Source: Sordariomycetes sp. S80-01Y (taxonomy: Eukaryota; Ascomycota; Sordariomycetes). From it: a DNA stretch of 64,000 nucleotides. Both the position numbers and the translations under genes were made by a program. Positions 32,859-44,478 of the stretch are shown piece after piece (within the stretch, counting starts at the first letter, position 1; every line of letters begins with the position of its first letter). Below the pieces are notes generated by a model that searched no databases, was not told where the DNA came from, and was given only the letters and a program-made list of their open reading frames with translations. The DNA lies in contig JAXQJY010000023.1 in the NCBI GenBank assembly GCA_037042185.1, forward strand, positions 1,116,001 to 1,180,000. Direction: 5' to 3'.

Positions 32859-35800
32859 ATTGATCAGTGGAGCCGTTGCACAATCGTGGTATAGCGCCGG
32901 AGTGCTCATGCAGTGCCGCAGCTCCTCTGCCGCTCTGATTTGACGGACGAATCAGTACTTGTTTTTCTCTCGTACTGGATTGTTGGTCTCCCCTTGCGAC
33001 GGCACGAATCTCTGTTCGTGGTTCGATGTGACCATCGTCGTGGGGCAAGCTGGCAAACTTTACCATCGGCAAACCTCGGAACGCCGTCGGGTTGAAGCGT
33101 TTGTCTGTTTGTCATGGGCTGATTACCGAATCTGTTGGTTCTCTCCGGTCTCAAACCGAGTCTCGGAGCAAGCAATTCTCCTGCACTATCGCGACACGCA
33201 CGCAAGGCAAGTCGACCATCTGTGCCCTGTCTAGGCAGAATGATCACGTAGAAGCGACGGGTTCTTACAGACCCTGTTGTATTTCGGAGCACCAGGAGAA
33301 GGCTTTTTTTTCCCGATTAAAGTTGAGCTGCCCAGCCACGATGCTCTCAACATTGAGAGGCTACTTAGTGGTTTTCCAGCGTCCGGCGCCTGAAGCGTAC
33401 TTATGCGAGTGCTCTACTGGATGGATGTAAGTAACTAAAGACTATCAGATTGAGCTTGCGCGGCCTCTCATTCCCGCTCCATGGACCGAGACATCACAAG
33501 AGAGGCCTTCTAGAAACAGTCGAGCGGATCCTCGCCGCGTGCCGTAACGAAACCCTTGCCACACGACCCATCTACAACCAGACTGCGTTGAAACCGCGGC
33601 AAGCCTGCATCAGCTGTACTCAATACTCTCATATCATTCGTAGAAGCGATCAGTTGAACATGTACTTGGCGGAATGGTCGCCACCCGACGCACCCGCACG
33701 GTGGAGCTCGGCATCTCCTTCAATTAGAATCAAGAAAATGATCAAGCCCCCTGAATCCAGACAATCGCCGCAAACATCTTAAATCGTACGCGAGCCGTCG
33801 GAAAAGCAAGGGAACATTCTGCGATATCGGTTTATGGGTAATTGGAGTGAGAACGGCAACTGTGCAGAGGGAGTGGTGAGCGGTAACGTAGCACTAATCT
33901 CTCAAACCTAATCAAGATGGAAATGAGGCGTCGGCTATACACTTCGTAAAGTGCCTTCGCTTGATTTGGGCTGTGAGTGTGCTACGTACTGACCAAGAAC
34001 ATCGATATCGTTCTATCCCTGGAAAGCCACAGAGAGTTCTCGCCAAGTCCTGTGAAAGCCGATAAGCCATAACGTGCACACGGAGAACGGCATTGAAATG
34101 GCGAAGATTATTATGGCGGATACGGGGATTCAAGCTCCGGGCGGTGAAACGTCTCGGTAAGCCCCCCCCAGCAAGGTCCTATCCGGGAGGTGACCATGAA
34201 TCCTCGTATATTCCCAGGCAAATGGAGGCACAGTTGATGATGAAACACAACCACAATATCAGGTATCGGCCACGGGTGTCATATGAACTTAAAAGAACAT
34301 TCTGTAACGTCATAAAGCAAAGTCAATACCCTACATAGTCGAGTGACCTGACAGATACTGCGATGGAGGCTGAGGACAACTACCAAGTTTGGTAATCCTC
34401 GCACGTGTAGATGGATTCCCATAGCCTCAAGGAGAAGGCGGGCATGGCGATGAGCGGGTTGTTGGTAGCTTGACGGCCAGCGCCACTGAAAGGGCAATAT
34501 GACAGAATTGAGCGAATTATTGCAACGACTCAGAGCAGTGTTTGTGTCACCAAGCAAAATGAGATCTATGGCTCGGTCCCACAGCGTCACCACTGCTGGT
34601 TTATGTTTTCAGGCAGTCCGCCCAGCACTTCATGCCACGGCCATTGACAATCTGCCTCAGACTTAAGTTCTGGTGAAATGAGACTAGTATCTAAGATTCT
34701 CCAACCCGTTAAAGATGAATGCCACTGGTTTGGTATCTCTCAAGAGCTACTGAGTGCACTTGTATCTCGGTTAGAATTCGCTTTCCAAATGCAAGGCTAA
34801 ATGACCGATCGATGAAGATTCCTTAAGCCCGTACGGTGAACATTGGCCTCTTCACGTCTACATGAACACTGGTGTTGACAGAAACTCTGTTCTTTCTTCC
34901 GGCCATGCCTGTCACGCTGTAGGACGTGCGGCACGGAGATTGGCGACGCCACCGCTAGCGGGACTGAACACTAGTATTGTTTGCACGGCGAAGTATGACA
35001 TCGGTGACATCGACGGCTGTGCCGAAAGCCTTTGCGATCTTGTTTCCTGGTGCACATCTTCTTGTGGGCTTCAGCTTTAGCCAATTAACGATGCTGCCGA
35101 TCAATCGACCCGGAATAGGAAGATCAGAACATCTGATCGGGGCGAATCTACCCTTGATGATGGAGTTCGTCCACGCTCAGCATAGTATTAAGCTTACTAT
35201 CGTGTAAAACGCCTGCTGGATCGTCAGGCTCATTTTTCATATAAGATAGGCCCGATTAAGCCATCATTAAGTAAAACAATAAAACAAGAGCTGGTGACGA
35301 TAGGATTGGAAGATCTCACGTCGGGTGCCGCCGTGACCTGCCATTTTAGGCCTAAAGACGTTGCGAACTGGCCTGAATAACGTTGGGTTAGTTATGCAGA
35401 AGGAACCATTGATGTATCAGTGCTTATTATAACTTTGGACCGTTCAGTCCTGTCAACATGGCGAGGTGCAGAACTCAATGTTCGACACTCTGACTATCGT
35501 CCCAGACTACTCGTCGGTGAACCATGGCCAAGGTCGCCTGGCTTTGGGTCGAACTCTTTGTTAACTTTGAGTTCGGTTACTATAGTAGCCACTTCATAGT
35601 AGAGCATGTGATCACAAGGACGCAAAGACTCAAATCCTACTCAAAAAGCCGTTCTTGTTCTTGGGTGGTTGCGGGTCGACGACGCAGGGATCCCGTAATA
35701 ACAAGAATCATGATCTCTCCGCGACCCCATCAACCCGTTACAACCCCGCCGCCTTCCCCCGCACCGGCATGTTCGAGGATCGCTCAAATAGCCGGCGGGT

Positions 35801-36274
35801 TGTCGCCTCTCGGTGTAGTATACTGCCGACCCAATTAGTGTCCGTCCGACCTTCACCCCACACCCGTTACATTGAAACATGCACAACACAGCACGGTACC
35901 AGCACTCACAAGAAAGGCATGGTATGATGACACATGCGACACACGTATAACGGAGCTCGATAGAATTTGGCTATTGCGAGCAGCCTTGGGGCGCCCTTGT
36001 TCGCGAGCCAGCCAGAGCTCCCGCGGGAGCGTCTGTACTTGATGCTAGGGCAAGACGATAGCCAACCTTTTTGCGTCGATGGTGGTCCAATTTCCCCAGC
36101 CCTCTAATAACGCATCGGTGTAGCACTGTATCCATCGGCCGATGAAAACTCCGGCCAGCATGGAGGGTTCACATCATCAGCAGCTGTGTCTCTAATAGGC
36201 GCGCCTCCGAAAAGATCTGCATCATGTTACATCGTGTGAGCTGGCCCATTGAATCGCCGTGAGCGATGAATATG

Positions 36275-36280
36275 TATAAA
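36275..36280 (+). promoter_or_regulatory. TATA box of the beta-galactosidase gene
   Basis: TATAAA lies about 105 bp upstream of the GH2 start codon, a usual distance in filamentous fungi. Confidence 0.55.
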
Positions 36281-36384
36281 CAGCAGCTAAAAGCCCAGAT
36301 TTCAGACAGCTTGTAGGACCGAGTGCTCCTGCTTGGACTGTCACGAAGTCACCCAGCCTTTCTGCAAGACACAGAAATAACACT

Positions 36385-39009
36385 ATGCAACTTCTTCACC
36401 TGGGCCTCGTTGCCCTTCTTGGCCGGCTTCCATTCAGCCACGGCCTTACTGTACCCCGAAAGAACAGCGAGTCCTCTTCTGCTTCTACACGTGAACACGT
36501 CAAGATCAATGACGGGTGGCGCTTCCATCGCTTCGAGGAAAATCCTGATGGGCTGAGCTACGACACGCTCAAGCCCTGGATTATGCCAGCTGCCAACAAT
36601 TTTTTAAAGGACCCTGCAGACCGTGTCAAACGTCCTGACGATAACGGACCCACTAACATCACCTATGCAAAGGCTGGTTTCGATGACGAGGACTGGGAAG
36701 AGCTTGATCTTCCTCATGATTGGGCAATCAAGGGGCCTTTCTACGAGGGCGAGGACTCTCCCGTATCTGGAGGTATGGGCCGGCTCCCAAGCCATGGAGT
36801 TGGCTGGTACCGCCGGATAGTTTCCTTTGAGGACGCTGACGAGGAGAAGTCCATTTATTTGGACGTTGAAGGCGCCATGTCTTATGCAACTGTCTGGCTC
36901 AACGGTGTGATTGTCGGAGGATGGCCATACGGTTACGCCTCGTTTCGTTTAGATCTGACGCCATATCTGAAGAAAGGCGATAATCAGCTCGCCATTCGCC
37001 TCGATCAAGCTCTCGAAAACTCGCGCTGGTATCCCGGTGGTGGCATCTACCGTGATGTATGGCTCACTAAGGTCCGCAAAATCCACGTCGGCCAGTCTGG
37101 CACCTTCATCACGGCAAAGGATATTTCCGAAAGCGAGGCCACCCTGAACCTCGAGGTTCAAGTTGAAAATTCCGCCAAGTCCAACGACAGTACCCAGGTT
37201 CGCGCCGAGACGGAGGTGTTCGAGTACGACGCGGGGGCAGAATCGCCAGGAGCCAAGATTGGAGACTTTCCTAGCAAGGCTGTCTCAGTCATGGCTGGGG
37301 CAATCAAATCCTTGGAAGTTTCCACTACCGTACAGAATCCCAAGCTTTGGGGTCCTGTGCCTCAACAAAAGCCCAATATGTACATCGCCATCACTCGTCT
37401 ATTTGCTGACGAGGAGGAGGTTGACTCTTACGAGACTACTTTCGGTATTCGTACCGTGGAGTACAAGGGGGAGGGACTGTTTATCAACGGTGAACGAATC
37501 TACATCCAAGGCGTATGCCAGCACCACGATTTGGGCTCTCTAGGCGCGGCCTTCAATATCCACGCCGCTGAGCGCCAGCTACAGATGCTCCAGGATATGG
37601 GGTCCAACTCTGTCAGGACATCACACAACGTGCCCGACCATGCGTTTCTTGACCTCGCTGACAAAATGGGCATGTTGATCTTGGACGAAATATTCGACAC
37701 GTGGAACTATAAAAAGACGCCAAACGACTTCCAAACCATATTTGCGGACTGGTCCGAGCCAGATCTGAGGTCATTTATCCGCCGTGACCGCAACCACCCG
37801 TCTGTTTGGGCTTGGAGCTATGGAAACGAGGTCCAGGAACAAAACGAGGAGGGTGGCGAGAAAGTAGCCAAGCGCCTCCAGGATATTGTTCACGAAGAAG
37901 ACAACACTAGGCTCGCGTCTTTGGGTATGAACAACGCCGCCGCCGAAACACCTTTCATCCCTGTTGTTGATCTCATCGGCTTGAATTACCAGGGTGAGGG
38001 TAAGGGCTACGGGGAACCAACTTTCCAAGAATTCCACGATGGATTCCCAAATAAGATGATCTTCAGCACCGAGAGCTCGTCGGTCGTAAGCTCTCGTGGC
38101 ACATACCTTTTCCCGGTGACACACAACAACAGTGCCATCGTTGACGAGAACGGAACCGGCGCAGACCCAGATACACAGAGTGTTAGCTCTTACGAACTAT
38201 ACGCCGTTCCATGGGGAGCATCCCCAGACAAAGTCTTTGCAGCCCAGGACGCCAACCCCTACGTGGCGGGCGAGTACGTCTGGACGGGATGGGATTACAT
38301 AGGCGAGCCGACACCGTACGACTCGTCCAGAAGTAGCTACTTTGGCATTATAGATCTTGCAGGCTTCAAGAAGGACCGCTTCTACTTATACCAAGCCCGC
38401 TGGAACCCCAGTGTGCGCATGGCTCATATCCTGCCGCACTGGAACTGGCCTGATCGCATCGGAGAGGTTACGCCCGTGCACGTTTTCTCGTCTGCCGATG
38501 AGGCCGAGCTCTTCGTGAACGGAGAGTCCCAGGGAAAGCGCGAGCGTGATGATCTAGAATACCGTTTCCGGTGGGATGAGGTTACGTACGAGCCTGGTGA
38601 GGTCCGCGTTGTGACATACAAAGATGGTGAGGAGTGGGCTGAGGACATGGTTCGAACGACTGGCAAGGCTACTGGTCTCAACGTGACGACATACAAAGAC
38701 CGCACTTCTGTTAAGGCCGATGGAACGGATCTGATCTTTATCAGCGTCATGGTTGTGGATGACAAGGGCGACGTGGTGCCGGACGCAGAGCACTCCGTTA
38801 GCTTCTCTGTTGACGGCTCTGGTGAGATCATCTCCACGGACAACGGCGACCAGACAGACTTTATCCCCTTTCCGGAGACTGAGCGCAAGGCTTTTAGTGG
38901 AAAGGTACTTGCTATTGTCAGGGCGAAGAAGGGCGCCGCTGGGGAGTTTACGGTCAAGGCTGAAGCAGACGGGCTTGAACAAGGCGAGGTCACGATAAAT
39001 GTTCAGTAA
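36385..39009 (+). CDS. Secreted beta-galactosidase, GH2
   Basis: Single-exon protein of 874 residues. A signal peptide (MQLLHLGLVALLGRLPFSHG) marks it as secreted. Domains in order: GH2 sugar-binding (about 40-230; DLPHDWAIKGPF, GVGWYRRIV, WYPGGGIYRDVWL), immunoglobulin-like (about 235-345), TIM barrel (about 350-650), then a C-terminal beta-sandwich of the type attached to GH2 beta-galactosidases (PHWNWPDRIGEVTPVHVFSSADEAELFVNG) and a last Ig-like domain. Acid/base E482 (SYGNEVQ) and nucleophile E563 (FSTESSS) are present. It removes beta-galactose from plant polysaccharides or oligosaccharides. It neighbours an esterase and a beta-xylosidase, a hemicellulose context. Confidence 0.92.
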   Translation: MQLLHLGLVALLGRLPFSHGLTVPRKNSESSSASTREHVKINDGWRFHRFEENPDGLSYDTLKPWIMPAANNFLKDPADRVKRPDDNGPTNITYAKAGFDDEDWEELDLPHDWAIKGPFYEGEDSPVSGGMGRLPSHGVGWYRRIVSFEDADEEKSIYLDVEGAMSYATVWLNGVIVGGWPYGYASFRLDLTPYLKKGDNQLAIRLDQALENSRWYPGGGIYRDVWLTKVRKIHVGQSGTFITAKDISESEATLNLEVQVENSAKSNDSTQVRAETEVFEYDAGAESPGAKIGDFPSKAVSVMAGAIKSLEVSTTVQNPKLWGPVPQQKPNMYIAITRLFADEEEVDSYETTFGIRTVEYKGEGLFINGERIYIQGVCQHHDLGSLGAAFNIHAAERQLQMLQDMGSNSVRTSHNVPDHAFLDLADKMGMLILDEIFDTWNYKKTPNDFQTIFADWSEPDLRSFIRRDRNHPSVWAWSYGNEVQEQNEEGGEKVAKRLQDIVHEEDNTRLASLGMNNAAAETPFIPVVDLIGLNYQGEGKGYGEPTFQEFHDGFPNKMIFSTESSSVVSSRGTYLFPVTHNNSAIVDENGTGADPDTQSVSSYELYAVPWGASPDKVFAAQDANPYVAGEYVWTGWDYIGEPTPYDSSRSSYFGIIDLAGFKKDRFYLYQARWNPSVRMAHILPHWNWPDRIGEVTPVHVFSSADEAELFVNGESQGKRERDDLEYRFRWDEVTYEPGEVRVVTYKDGEEWAEDMVRTTGKATGLNVTTYKDRTSVKADGTDLIFISVMVVDDKGDVVPDAEHSVSFSVDGSGEIISTDNGDQTDFIPFPETERKAFSGKVLAIVRAKKGAAGEFTVKAEADGLEQGEVTINVQ

Positions 39010-39305
39010 GCAGGTGACTTGAGATTCTTAGGATTCTCAACTCTGCTAATGTCAACCTATATAAACCAAATAAGTGCTTTGTGAAAGATTTGTGCAACTA
39101 GTCGTCGATTCTCGGCCGGCTACTTCAACACCCGACAAGAGTAACTTGGAGTCATGTACTGCGTGCGCCTATGACACAGATGGCTGTGCATAGAATGCCA
39201 AGGCCCTATGAAATCTCTCTAGTCTGTATGCGCCTTTGTTGATTTGTCAAAGTATTCCTCTAGTGAATGTGACGACCCAGGCTCACTAAAGACTTCAAGC
39301 ACATC

Positions 39306-40118
39306 TTACACCGTTGTAAAGAACTCCCATGTTGCATCCGGTGCAAGTGGGTTGCCGACGCCGAGAGGAGCGCCCGTATGGCCACCATCGAAAGCAATGA
39401 AAGAGACCGGGAGGGAGCAGCCCTGGAAGTCTGTGCGAACTGAGCTGCCGCTTCCAGCATTGGGCCGGCCGACCTCGGTGCCCTGACAACCGTTGTTCTG
39501 CACAAACGTGTTGGCCAGATCGATTCCTCCGTCGATGCCCAGAACATTGTCGCTAATGCCATGGATGCCCAGATAAGCAATTGGGTCGTTTCCACCATCG
39601 CAGCCGCTGATGAGGCCACCGGCAATAACAGCCACAGCCTTGAATGAAGTGGCTCGAGAACAAGCAAGAGAATAGGACATGCCTCCGCCCCAGCTGAATC
39701 CAGTAGCAAAGCGAGAGTCTTGATCCACACAAAGGTCATTCTCAATGTACTCAATGATTTCGTCAACGAAGCGAACATCTTCGCCGCCGTTATTGGCCCA
39801 TCCGTTATTGTAGCCATTCGGGGCAACGAAGATAGCACTTCCTTGGGCCCGGGTCTCCAGACCGTACCAAGGTTCAATACTGTTGCCATCGGCAACATCA
39901 TACATGCTGCCACCACGCCAATGGAAACCGAAAATTAGGCTGTATGGGGTGCTACTATCATAACCGTCAGGGACTCGGAGGGTGAACTCGCGGCCGTTGA
40001 TAGCGTGAATGCCGCTAGTGAGAGTCGGCTGACTGCCGCAGCCTGCTGACTGCGCCATAGACGTAGCAAGCGCACAGCATAGTGCCGCGAAAGAGGACAT
40101 GCGAGGGAAGATAGCCAT
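39306..40118 (-). CDS. Secreted CE1-type esterase (feruloyl esterase-like)
   Basis: Single-exon alpha/beta hydrolase of 270 residues with a signal peptide (about 1-25, ending SMAQSAG). The catalytic Ser142 lies in GFSWGGG, with D190 (GISDNVL) and H247 (DGGHTG) as likely partners. The N-terminal [23 protein letters not shown] is typical of single-domain fungal feruloyl esterases of the CE1/LpqC group, which free ferulate cross-links from arabinoxylan. Seven or more cysteines suggest disulfides for the extracellular protein. An acetylxylan esterase activity is the main alternative. The gene lies tail-to-tail with the GH2 gene (296 bp apart). Confidence 0.88.
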   Translation of the reverse strand: MAIFPRMSSFAALCCALATSMAQSAGCGSQPTLTSGIHAINGREFTLRVPDGYDSSTPYSLIFGFHWRGGSMYDVADGNSIEPWYGLETRAQGSAIFVAPNGYNNGWANNGGEDVRFVDEIIEYIENDLCVDQDSRFATGFSWGGGMSYSLACSRATSFKAVAVIAGGLISGCDGGNDPIAYLGIHGISDNVLGIDGGIDLANTFVQNNGCQGTEVGRPNAGSGSSVRTDFQGCSLPVSFIAFDGGHTGAPLGVGNPLAPDATWEFFTTV

Positions 40119-40212
40119 TTTGAGACAGCAAGAGGTGGAGTGCTAGAGCAAGGTTGTGCCAATGATCGAAATCAAACGTGTTGTGAGAGAGAATCGAAGG
40201 CAAGACCCAACC

Positions 40213-40220
40213 CTTATATA
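40213..40220 (-). promoter_or_regulatory. TATA box of the CE1 esterase gene
   Basis: TATATAAG reads on the minus strand about 95 bp upstream of the esterase start. Confidence 0.55.
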
Positions 40221-40253
40221 TTCGTGCCTGTTGCACAAGCGGATGACGACAGC

Positions 40254-40259
40254 CTAGCC
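40254..40259 (-). promoter_or_regulatory. XlnR-type GGCTAR site upstream of the esterase gene
   Basis: GGCTAG on the minus strand, about 135 bp upstream of the start and just before the TATA box, fits the GGCTAR core of the xylanolytic activator XlnR. A six-base match alone is weak. Confidence 0.35.
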
Positions 40260-41772
40260 ATCGAGCCATCTAATGACTAAATGTGTCCTTTGAATTCGCG
40301 TCAAACACCATGGCAGCGTTTCCTTCCTCGATTGGGAACGGAGGATTCCGAATATATATACTAGCATGGCAGCATTGCGTAGAAACGCGCCAATCCCATT
40401 GTGCGTATGCTAACCGTGCTTTCGTGTTCGGTAGATCTATACCAAGAGAAGAAATCGGAGTGACTTGTAAGGCGTGCCTCAGGACTTAGCACACCAAAAA
40501 TTGAAATGAGCCTGTCACCTTATCCAGGCAAATGCCGGGAATAAGTGCACTCCGCACCCTGAGGCTGAAACCCGCTGGAAACGCTGGTGGTGTTACTCGC
40601 TAATACGCGTCAAGCGGGGCTTTTAGGTCCCCATGAGTGAAAGAAACTTCAAAAATGAGATTTTCCATTATCTCAGTATGTAGCAAGTGCACATTAGCCT
40701 TCCCATTGGTGCCTCATCGACCGTATCTAGCAACTTTGTCTTCAGGGCGGGATCACCATGAAGACTTTGTATCGACAAACATTGCGTCTCCTCGAAATCA
40801 TCATCCCAGCCTTGTCAATTACCGAAGAGGAAACAATTGGCTTGCATGAAATAAATCGTTCCGATGACTAGGTCTTGACACCGGGTAAATATGCAGTTCG
40901 TGTCATGCACAGCTTTGCTGGAATTAGACTGGAAGATATTCTTCCGACACATCGCAAGCTTGCTCTTGATGACCTTTGAGGCCCAATGCGGAGACCCCGC
41001 AATGGTCCACGGGAGGTCGGGAAGATGAAACATGCTGGCTCATGCCAAGAATCGGCACTTGAAGTCGGCTCTAGAACGCAGATCCGCGACTTTGCCCTGC
41101 TTTGTATTGGTGATCCTCTTGAAACAGGAGGGGCGCAATTGTTCTTTCAACTACTCCGGTTGCCTGCGTGTCCCTCCGTCGGTGTTGTGGCGTGTTTATG
41201 CAGATAGGGACAGTGGAGCCTTACGAGATCAGAGCTTTGCTCGAAGAAGGAATCCTCGTTTTGATAACTGCCGCAACAAAAACGATTATCTACGCCGTTT
41301 TCATGGAATTTTTTTCTCGCTGGCAAGTGCGGGCATTTTTTTCCACCTGCACTTGTGATAGGAGATGGCAATAAGACTTGTGTCTGTCAAAAAGTGTCGT
41401 TGAGTTGATCATACCAGGGTCCTGGTTGGTGCGGCAGTCGACTTGGATGGCACGGTAGTCCGTGTGAATGCGCATGCCCATCCAGGCTTGCCAGGATGTT
41501 ATCGTTTTAGCCGAGACATCAGGATCACTTACGTCCCAGTGGGTTTGTTTCAAGGGAAACTTTGCTTAACAATTTGCTTACTACGTTATTACTTATCATC
41601 ACAATAAGACACTTCAAATTCGCTTGCATATAACAGCCAGTGATAGAACGGCTCCCTCTTATGAGATACTAAACAGGCAACTATTATCAGAGGAGCAGGC
41701 TTATCGAGCGTGTCTAGACTCGCAAATTCTTGATCATAGGGTGTTATGACGAAGATAAAGCCCATTGCGCGC

Positions 41773-44131
41773 TCAGCCAGTGGCGGGAATCCGTGGCCAC
41801 TCATCCAACAAAACCTCATCGCCAGTGAGGGTGATCTCAAACTCAGCCTGGGTTGGCTCATCAAGAAGCAGCGTGTAGGTTCCGGGGTAGAGAATTAGAT
41901 TGCCGTTCTCCCCTCTCCGCGCAAGATTATCCAACGTCCACTCGAGCTTGACAGTCTGTGTCTGTCCCGGAGCAACGTCTTTGACTCGGCCGTATGTCGC
42001 GAGCGTCTTAAGCGGGTGTGGCATTGGGCCAACTTCGCTCTTAACGAAGACGAGAGCGGCGAAATCGGAAGCCCGCTTGCCAGTGTTAGCAACTTTGACC
42101 TTCAAGGGTGGCAGGGCACAGGTATCGAGATACTGTGCATCGCATCCCTCGAGAAGTTCTTGAATGTTTAATTTTCGTGCCAGGCAGTTGAAGGAAGCTT
42201 CGAACTTGGTATAGTGAAGACCGAAGCCATATGCTGCAACGGGTGTATCGTACCAACGGTAGGTGCGTCCTGGTGTCGACTCTGTCGGTCGCAGCGACAT
42301 CTCAGTCATAGGAATAGCTTCTGTGTAGTTACTCGGGTACTGTGTGACGGGAAGCCGCCCTGCTGGACCCTTGACGCCGGCAATGAGATCCATTACTGCT
42401 GGACCACCAGACTGGCCTGGCCAATTGGCCCACATAATACCCCCAATGCCATTGTTTCTGAGAAGCGGCGTGTTGTCCAGCTGGTCACCCATCTGAACGA
42501 CAACCAAAGGCTTCCCCAGTGAGGATAGCTTGTCGAGAAGTTCAAGCTGGGCGGAAGGCCAGTCAAGATTGTAGCGGTCGACTTCTTCTCCGGCCGCAGT
42601 AATATCCAGACCGCCAAAGTAGAGGATATAATCTGATTGATCAGCTGCAGCGAGAGCATCCGTAGTCCAGTTGTCGGGAGTTGAAGAGTTCTGCAGCGTA
42701 GGGCCCCAAGCGACATGAGTTTCGAGACCCATCATCTCCTTGGCAGCATAGGCTGGGCTATGAAGGAAGGGTGCATTGCCACTGTAGCCGCCCTGAAGCT
42801 TCTCGCTGTCCTCGGCCCAAAATCCAATCATGGCAACTTTTGTGCTGCCTGTGAGCTCGAGAGGAAGCACGCCATCATTCTTCAGCAACACTGTGCCTTC
42901 GACAGCAGACTGGTACGCCAGGTCCCTGGCTTCGGCTGTGTTCACATCGTCTCCACCAAGCGATGCCCATTCAGAGTCAGGGCCGTCAAAGAAGCCCGTA
43001 CGAACCAGACCTTCGTACAAGCGAAGAAGTGAGCGATCCATAATATCCTCAGTCAAAAGACCCTCGCTGTATGAATCAGAAACATCTGAAGTCGTTTGAT
43101 ACTCGCAACTGAGATCGCACCCATTCGCAAATGACACGAATGGTGCTTCAGCATTGTTCTCGACGAACTTGTGATTTTGCCAAATATCCTGAATAGCACC
43201 GCAGTCGCTCGTGATGTAGTTATTGTGCTCTGTCCAGTTCCAGTGCTCGCGAAGGATTGTTTCCTGCAAATATGCGTTCGCACAGGAAGGCACCCCGTTC
43301 ACAGCATTATAGGCACACATGATGGAGCCCACACGAGAGTCTCTGGCACACTGCTGGAAAGGGCGAACGTAGTACTCAGCGAGATCTTGCTCGTTGATTA
43401 CTGCGTTGAAGTCGTGCCGCGTTTGGCCACCCCATGACTCGAAGTCGTTGCCCGCGTAATGCTTGCAAGTGGCTACGATACGCCGCTGCTCTCCATCGCC
43501 TTCAAGCCCTTTCAAAATGGCCTGAGCATAGCGGCTCACCTGTAAAGCGTCCTCTCCGGGGGTTTCGGAGCCCCGACCCCATCGTGGGTCCTTGAACGGG
43601 TTGACATTGGGCGTCCAGTAATCCACGCCAGCCCATCCGTTATTCCCCCAAGCACGAGCCTCGGTGCCAATAACATGTCCGACGCGCTCGATGAGCACGT
43701 CGTCGAAAGCGGCTGCCATAAGCAAGGGCATCGGAAACGACGTAGCTCCATCGAAAGGTGGCTCGTCATCGAAAGACACACCTGGTGCATCGCCAACGCC
43801 ATGTAGCGCTTCGCTCCACCAATTGTACGCTGGAAGACCGAGACGCGGCACCCCAGTTCCGTTGCTATAACGCGGTTAGGATCGCCCGACTTTCTGATGG
43901 ATACTTCTAGTAGCGGACTGACCTGACGAGGTTGTGAACCTTGTCTTGTGGGCGCATTGCCTCAACCAGAGCTGCCGCTCGAGCTGAGGGAGAGAGCGAG
44001 GCGTCGCATATTCCGTTCGAAGCAAGGGGTTCTTTGCTACAATCAGGAGGAGTGTATGGCCCAGCTACGACGAACTCGACCAAAGCAACAAATGTTGTCG
44101 CCTGGGCAATGGTGAACGCAGCAGGCCTCAT
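41773..44131 (-). CDS. Secreted beta-xylosidase, GH3
   Basis: Exo-acting glycosidase that releases xylose from xylo-oligosaccharides. Two exons (44131-43923 and 43864-41773; 58-bp intron) give 766 residues. Splicing joins DKVHNLVS to NGTGVPRLGLPAYNWWSEAL. A signal peptide (about 1-23) starts the protein. Domain 1 shows VDYWTPNVNPFKDPRWGRG, ATCKHYAGND, and the nucleophile D290 in ITSDCGAI. Domain 2 has SAVEGTVLLKNDGVLPL and WPGQSGGPAVMDLI. A C-terminal fibronectin-III-like domain ends near DEVLLDEWPRIP. LGLPAYNWWSEALHG and the overall layout match the XlnD/BxlA group rather than beta-glucosidases. The promoter has a TATA box (44199-44204) and a GGCTAA site (44473). Confidence 0.94.
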
Positions 44132-44198
44132 GTTTGAGATCGCTATGGTTTCAGAATTTAATTGACCGAGAAAGCATCACGTCGTTACAATGTGCGTA

Positions 44199-44204
44199 CT
44201 TATA
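44199..44204 (-). promoter_or_regulatory. TATA box of the GH3 gene
   Basis: TATAAG on the minus strand, about 70 bp before the GH3 start codon. Confidence 0.5.
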
Positions 44205-44472
44205 CCTTCTTCTTCTCCCGGCACATTAAGGAGACAAGCTGGGGCAGAGGCTTGCGGAAGTGACCAGGTCGCCTCAAAACTCACCATATTAACCATCGGG
44301 GTCCCTCATCGTCTCATTCTGCGAACATTCTTCCTCTATCCGCACGAATTATAATTTATTTACCCGGAGTCATCTACACACAACTGTTACCCCAGGTACT
44401 TTGTGCTTTGCGGGGAATCCACTTTTCGAGGGGCACTCTTATGTCCAGGAGCCAACGCTTAACCCAACTTTC

Positions 44473-44478
44473 GGCTAA
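44473..44478 (+). promoter_or_regulatory. XlnR-type GGCTAA site upstream of the GH3 gene
   Basis: GGCTAA lies about 340 bp upstream of the beta-xylosidase start, a usual place for XlnR sites in xylanase promoters. It is a short motif, so chance occurrence is possible. Confidence 0.35.

Larger units (their letters stand above)
32501..36384. other. Long gene-free spacer (3.9 kb) between divergent genes
   Basis: It holds the transporter promoter on the left and the beta-galactosidase promoter (TATAAA at 36275-36280) on the right. The middle (about 33-36 kb) is more AT-rich than the rest of the window and has only short, unrelated open frames. It could contain decayed repeat DNA, but I see no terminal repeats or transposase fragments that would prove it. 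Confidence 0.5.
40119..41772. other. Gene-free spacer (1.65 kb)
   Basis: It holds the esterase promoter on the left and the 3' end of the GH3 gene on the right. The short open frames show no domain. No repeat is seen. Confidence 0.5.

Noticed and set aside
33000-36200. Possible relic transposon in AT-richer spacer DNA
   Set aside because: No terminal repeats, target duplication or transposase/reverse-transcriptase fragments could be seen by eye.
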